From positions 209,321 to 273,320 of the forward strand of contig NZ_PENI01000009.1 in assembly GCF_003688995.1 (NCBI RefSeq): a DNA stretch of 64,000 bases. Reading direction: 5' to 3'. A model generated the notes under the pieces. The model was given only the letters and a program-made list of their open reading frames with translations, did no database searches and was not told the origin of the DNA. Position 1 is the first letter of the stretch, and every line of letters starts with the position of its first letter. The translations under genes and the position numbers were made by a program. Shown here in pieces: positions 63,350 to 64,000 of the stretch. The stretch comes from Streptomyces shenzhenensis. Its GTDB lineage: Bacteria > Actinomycetota > Actinomycetes > Streptomycetales > Streptomycetaceae.

Positions 63350-63837
63350 GTGGTCACGGTGCCGTCTTCGATGCGCCGTGGCCTTTGAGGAGAGTCTGGT
63401 TCGGAAGCCGACCACCCGCGCGGACCAGAGCGCTTCCGCCGACCGGAGGTGCACTTGACCGCGGCCGGGCAAGGCCATCTCGTCGGCGAGGATCTCGCCG
63501 CCGTCCATACCCGTGTCCGAGAGGTGCCCCGGACGGTCCCTTGGGAGGGACGTCTGCTGCTACTCCTTCGGGCCGCCGCAGTGGACCACGGCCTACGCCC
63601 ACGGCGGGGCCGACCCCGACCAGGCCCAGCACATCCTGCGCCGCGTTCGGCAGCAGCGGACGCTGGGAATTCCCCGGCCAGGTACAACTTCCATTCGGCG
63701 CCGATGAGTTGGTGGGAATGACGTGGGGCGAGTCTGTCGGGCATACTTGCGAGCGCGTACCACCCTGCTCACCAGCACGCGGGCCGAGGTCCTGTGTGTG
63801 GTTCGAGCCTGAGGCAGACTTCCGGGGAAGAATCGTC
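63350..63837. other. Gap before the protein kinase gene, possible gene remnant
   Basis: A rightward frame reads CCYSFGPPQWTTAYAHGGAD, then QAQHILRRVRQQRTLGIP (~63550-63690), and looks coding-like but has no clear start, length or family. No RNA or repeat seen. Confidence 0.35.
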
Positions 63838-64000
63838 ATGCAGAACCTTCAGCCTTCGGACCCGGTGTCCATAGGCGGCTATCCGTTGCTCGGCCGGCTC
63901 GGTGCGGGCGGTATGGGGCAGGTGTTCCTGTCCCGTACGGGGTCGGGTCGGCTGCTCGCGCTGAAGACGATCCGTGACGATCTGAGCTCCGAGCCGGGGT
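63838..64000 (+). CDS. PknB-type serine/threonine protein kinase (N-terminal part; runs off window)
   Basis: ATG 63838 preceded by GGGGAAG. MQNLQPSDPVSIGGYPLLGR, LGAGGMGQVFL and LLALKTIRDDL show the Gly-rich ATP loop (residues ~19-27) and the catalytic-domain Lys43 of Hanks-type bacterial kinases. The short lead before GGYPLLGRLG is typical of Streptomyces PknB-like proteins, which sense extracellular signals through a C-terminal part not seen here. Confidence 0.93.
   Translation, partial: MQNLQPSDPVSIGGYPLLGRLGAGGMGQVFLSRTGSGRLLALKTIRDDLSSEPG

Overview
The window is high-GC actinobacterial DNA, almost certainly Streptomyces. The grounds are frequent GTG starts, ATGA/GTGA gene overlaps, Tat and lipoprotein signals, many LacI/TetR/LuxR/XRE regulators, secreted glycosidases, and a hairpin-rich intergenic repeat of a type common in Streptomyces (25.85-25.95 kb). 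No rRNA, tRNA, CRISPR array or intact mobile element was seen. The mix of catabolic genes and many broken genes suggests accessory, chromosome-arm-like DNA.

Layout: 0-3 kb holds the start of a family-5 solute-binding lipoprotein, an XRE/MmyB-type regulator with an aldo/keto reductase, and a small NlpC/P60-like protein. 3-12.1 kb is a sugar locus: a glycogen-debranching-type glycosidase and a carbohydrate ABC importer (binding protein plus two permeases) run leftward. A LacI regulator and a secreted six-hairpin glycosidase run rightward. TTTGAGCG(C/G)(T/G)CAAA palindromes in both promoter regions tie them together. 12.3-18.3 kb has a Tat-secreted phospholipase C, a two-component system and a GT39-like membrane glycosyltransferase. 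18.3-20 kb is a broken LuxR regulator abutting an esterase fragment. 20.1-25.95 kb is a TetR regulator plus a PaoABC-like molybdenum hydroxylase operon with its XdhC maturation factor.

25.9-45.2 kb is a plant-polysaccharide locus: a broken GH97, a Tat-exported multi-module GH67 alpha-glucuronidase, a GH43 arabinanase, an MFS transporter, three regulators (TetR, LacI and a small LuxR-type protein) and two GH106-like alpha-L-rhamnosidases. The enzyme set suggests a polymer carrying glucuronic acid, arabinose and rhamnose. Two different palindromic operator families sit in the two divergent promoter regions.

45.2-49 kb is a decaying NarL-type two-component locus: a frameshifted response regulator, a kinase fused to a small membrane protein, and an eutC remnant. 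49-52 kb encodes an MpaB-like oxygenase, a UbiA prenyltransferase and a secreted endonuclease/phosphatase-fold protein. 52.4-55.7 kb is a large secreted SGNH esterase with ten calcium-binding FG-GAP repeats, followed by a strong terminator. 56-57.7 kb is a TetR/quinone-oxidoreductase pair. 57.8-59.6 kb is a graveyard of fragments (MmyB regulator, MFS, aldehyde dehydrogenase, transposase). 59.7-64 kb has a SnoaL-like protein with an AraC regulator, a membrane spermidine-synthase-like protein, and the start of a Ser/Thr protein kinase.

All calls come from reading the sequence and family knowledge. No database search was run.
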